From JAGPKI01 sp052034135 (lineage in GTDB: Bacteria > Caldisericota > Caldisericia > UBA6126 > JAGPKI01), in the NCBI GenBank assembly GCA_052034135.1, contig JBPOJC010000039.1, positions 1 through 64,000 of the forward strand: a stretch of DNA of 64,000 bases, read 5' to 3'. The notes beneath the pieces are model-generated. The model was given only the letters and a program-made list of their open reading frames with translations. It had not been told where the DNA came from and ran no database searches. Below, in pieces: positions 62,293 to 64,000 of the stretch (position 1 is its first letter; every line of letters starts with the position of its first letter). The position numbers and the translations under genes are program-made.

Positions 62293-63583
62293 AAATGTGG
62301 CTATATTCGGATTAGGTTTTGTAGGATTACCTCTTTCTCTTACCTATACAAAAAAAGGTGTTAGAGTAATTGGTGTAGATGTATCAAAAAACTTAATAGA
62401 TTCTTTAAAAAATGGTGTTACTAATTCATGCGAGCTATTTGATGGAGAAAGTGCTGATAAAGTTTTAAAGGATGCTTTAAAAAAAGACTTATTTATTCCA
62501 ACTCTTGATGCTGCCTCTGCATTAAAAAAATGTTCAAACATTATAGTAACTGTTGGAGTACCCATAAAAAGTGATCTTTCTCTTGATTATACATTTCTTG
62601 ATAATGTTGCTGCTACAATAGGGAAATATATGAGAAAGGATTCAACCATAGTTCTAAGGTCCACTGTTCCACCACAAACAACAAGATTTAGATTTAAACC
62701 AATCATTGAAGAAGAGACTCATCTGTTGGCAGGAAAGGATTTTTATCTTGCTTATTCTTCTGAGCGAATGGCAGAAGGTAAAGCTTATGAAGAATTAACT
62801 TCCTCGGTAACTCCAGTTGCTGGCATAAATGAAGAATCTTTAAATAGAGCAATTGAAATCATTAGTGCAATTTGTCCGTCAGTTTTACCGGAATCTTCAA
62901 TAGAGATTGTAGAAATTGCAAAAGTTTTGGAAAATGTATCAAGAGATGTAAACATTGCTCTTGTGAATGAACTTGCCTTATATACAAATGAACTTAGTGT
63001 GGATATCTTCAAAGTTATAGAAGTTGCCAATACTCATAAGAGAGTAAAATTATTGTCCCCTGGTCCTGGTGTGGGTGGATATTGCATACCTAATGCATTT
63101 TTTTATCTTGATAAAGTAGAACCTCCTGTTTATGAACTTAAATTATGTAAAACTGCAAGAATTATAAATGATAATATGCCAAACGAAGTCATAAGAATTG
63201 CAGAGGAAGCATTGGCAAAAATTGGAAAAGATCCATGTTATGCAAACTATGCGCTGTTTGGCCTTGCTATGAAGGACTATTCAAATGATTTAAGATCTTC
63301 TCCAGCTTTAAAAGTCTTAGAGTTAATGAGAACCAAGAATTACTCATGCAATTATTTTGACCCTTTCGTGAAAGACTCAGTTTATGGAATGTCTGAAACT
63401 TTTGAAGAATTCCTCGAAGGAGCTGATTGTTTAATGATTTTATGCAAGCAGAATTTTCCTAAAATAAACGATTTAAACAAAATAAAAAAACTTATGAACA
63501 CAAAACCCATAATAATTGATACAAGAAATGTTTTTGATACTAATTTAGCTGAAAAAAAAGGATTTATAATTAAAAAAATATGA
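62285..63583 (+). CDS. UDP-N-acetylmannosaminuronate/UDP-sugar dehydrogenase (WecC-like)
   Basis: Nucleotide-sugar dehydrogenase of 432 residues. GLGFVGLP (9-16) binds NAD, VTVGVP and LRSTVPP are conserved, and GPGVGGYCIP holds catalytic Cys267 (Tyr in place of the usual His before Cys). It is more like the WecC branch than UDP-glucose dehydrogenase. Together with WecB it could make UDP-ManNAcA. Overlaps: 8 nt with the previous gene and 4 nt with the next. Confidence 0.85.
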   Translation: MIENVAIFGLGFVGLPLSLTYTKKGVRVIGVDVSKNLIDSLKNGVTNSCELFDGESADKVLKDALKKDLFIPTLDAASALKKCSNIIVTVGVPIKSDLSLDYTFLDNVAATIGKYMRKDSTIVLRSTVPPQTTRFRFKPIIEEETHLLAGKDFYLAYSSERMAEGKAYEELTSSVTPVAGINEESLNRAIEIISAICPSVLPESSIEIVEIAKVLENVSRDVNIALVNELALYTNELSVDIFKVIEVANTHKRVKLLSPGPGVGGYCIPNAFFYLDKVEPPVYELKLCKTARIINDNMPNEVIRIAEEALAKIGKDPCYANYALFGLAMKDYSNDLRSSPALKVLELMRTKNYSCNYFDPFVKDSVYGMSETFEEFLEGADCLMILCKQNFPKINDLNKIKKLMNTKPIIIDTRNVFDTNLAEKKGFIIKKI

Positions 63584-64000
63584 TAACTGGAGAGAAAATT
63601 GTTATTTTCTCAACAATGGATTTTTATGATCTTCCTACGAGAAAGCAAAAAATAGCGTTACGTTTAAGTGAAAAAAATAAAGTTCTATATTTAGAACCAC
63701 CAGAAACATATCTTTCTTTTTTTGCTGGGAAAAAGCATAAGAAATTCAAAGAAATCAACATAAATAATAATTTACATGTTTTAAAACTTCCTTATATTTT
63801 ACCGTTCGGATTAAGGTTTTGGATTATAAATTTACTAAATTCAATCATAATAGAAAGATTTTTAAACAAGTGGCTTAAAAAAGAAGACTTAAATGATTTT
63901 ATATTGTGGCTTTATCTTATCGATTTTCCATATCTTTATAAAAAATTAAAGCCAAAATATGTAGTTTATGACTGCGTTGATGATCATTCATCCTATGGGG
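63580..64000 (+). CDS. Glycosyltransferase, N-terminal part (cut by the window end)
   Basis: The frame starts at ATG 63580, overlapping the dehydrogenase stop, and stays open to the window end (140 codons). TRKQKIALRLSEKNKVLYLE and VVYDCVDDHS are typical of the N-terminal half of GT1/GT4-type glycosyltransferases (the D-x-x-D-D-H box). It probably adds a sugar to the lipid-linked glycan of this operon. The product beyond residue 140 is unseen. Confidence 0.8.
   Translation, partial: MITGEKIVIFSTMDFYDLPTRKQKIALRLSEKNKVLYLEPPETYLSFFAGKKHKKFKEININNNLHVLKLPYILPFGLRFWIINLLNSIIIERFLNKWLKKEDLNDFILWLYLIDFPYLYKKLKPKYVVYDCVDDHSSYG

Overview
The window is about 64 kb of AT-rich (roughly one-third G+C) bacterial chromosome from what looks like an anaerobic, deep-branching, probably monoderm-like lineage. 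Supporting signs are strong AGGAGG ribosome-binding sites mixed with several apparently leaderless genes, many exported proteins carrying copper-amine-oxidase-N (stalk) domains, orphan [NiFe]-hydrogenase maturation genes, a LytR-CpsA-Psr envelope ligase and no LPS genes. The style recalls Caldisericota, Atribacterota or Firmicutes-like thermophiles. I cannot place it more precisely without a database.

Layout. (1) 0.3-6.9 kb: a tightly overlapping translation, isoprenoid and phospholipid operon, rpsB-tsf-pyrH-frr-uppS-cdsA-dxr-rseP, preceded by a promoter and a long leader hairpin. (2) 6.9-25 kb: an accessory and surface region. It holds a GH3 glycosidase with a DUF2341/LamG surface protein, a Cys-paired tandem-repeat secreted protein, hypF and hypB, a stalk-rhodanese fusion, a gingipain-type C25 peptidase with cohesin-like and stalk domains, a DMT transporter with stomatin and NfeD, a radical SAM/SPASM-like protein, and a Cas4/AddB-like nuclease with coaE. 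(3) 25-29.7 kb: a tRNA-Pro followed by a restriction-modification-like island. The island has a DNA methyltransferase and a small unknown protein, each with an apparent 1-nt deletion, and a NucS/DUF91-type nuclease with a fused N-terminal domain. It ends at the broken 3' end of a second GH3 gene. (4) 29.9-36.5 kb: three exported beta-propeller proteins. (5) 36.5-46.4 kb: housekeeping and mixed genes: DUF72, a Na+/solute symporter, leuS, a PEGA protein, dihydrolipoamide dehydrogenase, an endonuclease IV-like protein, DUF3006, and a lipoprotein metallo-beta-lactamase whose fold is split by a stalk-domain insertion. (6) 46.4-47.5 kb: a gene-free block of dispersed repeats. (7) 47.5-64 kb: an apparently single long operon running gmk-rpoZ-like-fabZ-fabH-fabG-acpP-fabF-accD-accA-(wecA/tagO-like)-wecB-murA-DUF4330-murJ-LCP-unknown-wzy/waaL-like-wecC-like-glycosyltransferase (cut by the window end).

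Working together. The last operon couples nucleotide, fatty-acid, peptidoglycan and surface-polysaccharide synthesis. The WecA-like, WecB and WecC-like enzymes would start a lipid-linked glycan containing an N-acetylmannosaminuronic-acid-type sugar, and the LCP protein could attach it to peptidoglycan. The stalk domain recurs in four exported proteins with four different partners (rhodanese, C25 protease, PQQ propeller, MBL hydrolase), which suggests a common cell-surface anchoring or assembly module. Three large intergenic blocks (about 15.0, 25.3 and 46.9 kb) share one composite repeat family with a common end motif. The best candidates for something new are the R-M-like island with its two frameshifts, the split MBL/stalk lipoprotein, the stalk-rhodanese fusion, the Cys-paired tandem-repeat protein and the rpsB leader.
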